Source of the DNA: Colwellia sp.
GTDB lineage: Bacteria > Pseudomonadota > Gammaproteobacteria > Enterobacterales > Alteromonadaceae
NCBI GenBank assembly: GCA_013215385.1
Contig: JABSOY010000018.1
Span: 1-64,000 of the forward strand
Length of the DNA: 64,000 bases
Reading direction: 5' to 3'
In this document: piece by piece, positions 62,304 to 64,000 of the stretch
Layout: every line of letters begins with the position of its first letter
Position numbering within the stretch: position 1 is the stretch's first letter
Made by a program: the position numbers and the translations under genes
Notes under the pieces: model-generated
What the model saw: the letters and a program-made list of their open reading frames with translations, nothing else
Told to the model about the DNA's origin: nothing
Databases searched by the model: none

Positions 62304-63284
62304 TTACGAAGCCAATAACAGTGGTCGCATAATAGCTATTGCTATGACTATTGCCGTAATAAAGGTCAAACCTAGTAATATTTTTGCCAGTCGTTCTTTA
62401 CCATGGTTTATCAATACAATACGCAACCCCAGTCCTAAGTGTAGAATCAAAGCAATAACACCGACAAAATAATGGCTTATCAGACGGACATTCCACCCAT
62501 CTTTCAGAAGCCCTGGAGAATAAACCAACCAATCCCAGTTGGGGTCAATTTCCAAATAGAAACGAGCAAGGCCAATTACAGCAATTATATGGGTGCTAAT
62601 AAATACCATCAATATTAGCCCGGTAGCAACCTGTAAAGTGCGATAACCATCACTGCTTTGACTAATAAATGTTCTGGCTAAGATCCAACCTGTAATCAAC
62701 TGTACACTAAAGAGTCCTACCAATAGCACTTCAACCAACGGGTGGCGGTAATATTTTCGAAATCCATCCATCAAAGAAATATGAGCATCACCACCCAAAT
62801 TGGCACCAAGATGGTTGACCAGATGGAAGCCAATAAAAACCAGTAACAATAGAGATGTGATACCATGAGCGACTCTTAATTTTGGCGAGTAATATTTTGC
62901 TGGAGCAGGGATGGTATTTGCTGTTTTTATCCATATAAGTGCCAATGCTACCACCGTATAGTACAAGGGTAATTCGAACGAGTTTAGATTAAACATATAG
63001 AGGATTATACCGATAAGGCAAAATACCGAGGGTATAGTGCTAATCATCAGCAAGGCAAAACTACGCCTTTGATCCGCTGATGAGCTAAATTGATAGCGTT
63101 GTTTGACGGCAAATATTATGCCGAGAACAGGTGTTGCCAGTACTAAGGCAAAAGCAAGGTAACCTACCGTTACCGAGATTTGATTAATGTTACCAAGATA
63201 AAACAGCTTAAGTAACCAGGGGTAGGCCAAGACTAGAAGTAGAGCGGTAAAATTGGATAGACGGTATTGCACAAATATCTCCAT
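62304..63284 (-). CDS. Multi-spanning membrane protein, cytochrome b-like
   Basis: The 326-residue protein has about eight transmembrane helices. Several helices carry His (IGFHLVNHLG, YRHPLVEVLL, VFISTHIIAVIG, ISHYFVGVIALILHLG), a pattern consistent with a diheme cytochrome b or ferric-reductase-like fold. That reading is not certain. A hairpin follows the stop. It is on the minus strand, like the cassette genes, but has no attC immediately after it, so it may be the chromosomal border of the array. Confidence 0.65.
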   Translation of the reverse strand: MEIFVQYRLSNFTALLLVLAYPWLLKLFYLGNINQISVTVGYLAFALVLATPVLGIIFAVKQRYQFSSSADQRRSFALLMISTIPSVFCLIGIILYMFNLNSFELPLYYTVVALALIWIKTANTIPAPAKYYSPKLRVAHGITSLLLLVFIGFHLVNHLGANLGGDAHISLMDGFRKYYRHPLVEVLLVGLFSVQLITGWILARTFISQSSDGYRTLQVATGLILMVFISTHIIAVIGLARFYLEIDPNWDWLVYSPGLLKDGWNVRLISHYFVGVIALILHLGLGLRIVLINHGKERLAKILLGLTFITAIVIAIAIMRPLLLAS

Positions 63285-64000
63285 GAAATTTAATTAAAAT
63301 CGGTTGTGATTATTTAGAAACATGAGCAACTATTGATAAGAGCTAAACCTGGCAGAATAAAGAACAAACCAAGCTGTTAAGATTTTTTCTTGTTAGCTAT
63401 CATGGTCGGCATCAAACTTTAACGGACTTATGAAAGCACAAAGTTTGTAATCGTCTGCCTGGCTCTATTCGGTTGTTTATGTATCCGCCCAATAGAATAT
63501 TGCATTTCAAATAGATTTAGAATATACCGTTTATGCTAAACATTTTTGCGATTTACGCAAAACTCTTGAGAGGAAAAACCTTTGTTTTTTTTGATCATCG
63601 TGGCAATACGGCTATGGCACTAGCGACGATTAACGGGTAAATGCTTACAAATAGTCAGATAGAACAACTCGGAGGCATGGTTTGTGGGAACAATTCCCCA
63701 CCTTGGCAGCCTAGTTGTGCCTGAAAAGGCATTTCTGACTTTGATTTCTAAATACGACAGAATCGTAAAATATCCGCTAGTCAGTAAAAGAGCAAGTTGT
63801 TAGCTTTGTTCTATGAGCTGATGTCATACAACATTGAAAAATAAGAAGGGAAAGTTATTAAATTTCTATTAACTTAATGATTTTCTTTATAAAAGCAGTC
63901 ATTAATGTAGCATTCAGCGGCTTGTCCGCTGTAATGTTTTTCAATGCGTTTTGTCAATTAAAAAATCAATGAACGCTCTAATTGATGGTTTTATATAATT
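63285..64000. other. Right end of the window without a supported gene
   Basis: The longest plus-strand frames are below 40 codons and lack good ribosome binding sites. A small hairpin (CAGCGG, CTTGT, CCGCTG) followed by a T-rich tract lies at 63916-63942. Confidence 0.5.

Noticed and set aside
63533-63640. 35-codon ORF near the right end
   Set aside because: There is no ribosome binding site or recognisable pattern; likely chance.
61951-64000. Integron integrase and attI at the right border
   Set aside because: No tyrosine recombinase frame is present; the platform, if any, lies outside the window.

Overview
This window looks like the chromosome of a marine gammaproteobacterium of the Colwelliaceae/Alteromonadales type. 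The evidence is the AT-rich DNA, PEP-CTERM exported proteins ending in VPEP-hydrophobic-RRFKK tails, M16 lipoprotein peptidases, a MipA/OmpV porin-like protein, an FdhF/YdeP-type molybdoenzyme, and GlxA-, MocR- and PaiB-type genes of familiar marine form. The genus is inferred from these families, not proven. No tRNA, rRNA or CRISPR array was seen.

Layout. 0-11.3 kb is accessory and repeat-rich: the end of a protein of 39-residue repeats, three intact PEP-CTERM genes (one a metzincin protease) and one broken copy, a GNAT enzyme divergent from a LysR-type regulator, a serine hydrolase, and an IS110/IS1111-type insertion sequence. That element sits inside one of the many short dispersed intergenic repeats. 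A decayed reverse transcriptase follows the last PEP-CTERM gene. 11.8-43 kb is mostly ordinary core genome: two M16 peptidases (11.8 and 37.9 kb), a GlxA/isochorismatase/SnoaL group, a molybdopterin oxidoreductase, a TonB receptor, a cyclophilin lipoprotein, a PaiB-GNAT pair divergent from a MocR regulator with hexanucleotide repeats at both ends, a NarL-type two-component system beside a MipA protein, a GntR-ABC operon, an M20 peptidase, a heme-binding sensor-like protein with a periplasmic binding protein, a dicytochrome c-rhodanese fusion, and a methionine aminotransferase/omega-amidase pair.

43.6-50.5 kb returns to accessory DNA: small proteins (two with unusual starts or too short for routine calling), a second decayed PEP-CTERM/reverse-transcriptase junction, a two-gene cassette of an SF2 helicase with a small unknown partner (46.8-49.1 kb) ending in a perfect palindrome, and a fragment that looks like a REP-associated tyrosine transposase. 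51-62.3 kb contains several integron-type attC sites, intact, degenerate or partial, all in the minus orientation between small minus-strand genes. I read this as a fossil or integrase-less cassette array (CALIN), mixed with response-regulator, IS91 and repeat debris. 62.3-64 kb holds a multi-spanning membrane protein and unassigned DNA.

Genes that appear to work together: the GntR-ABC operon; histidine kinase/response regulator with the MipA protein; YbdL-like aminotransferase with YafV-like omega-amidase; GlxA regulator with isochorismatase; TetR with the split-barrel protein through two near-identical operators; and the helicase with its partner.
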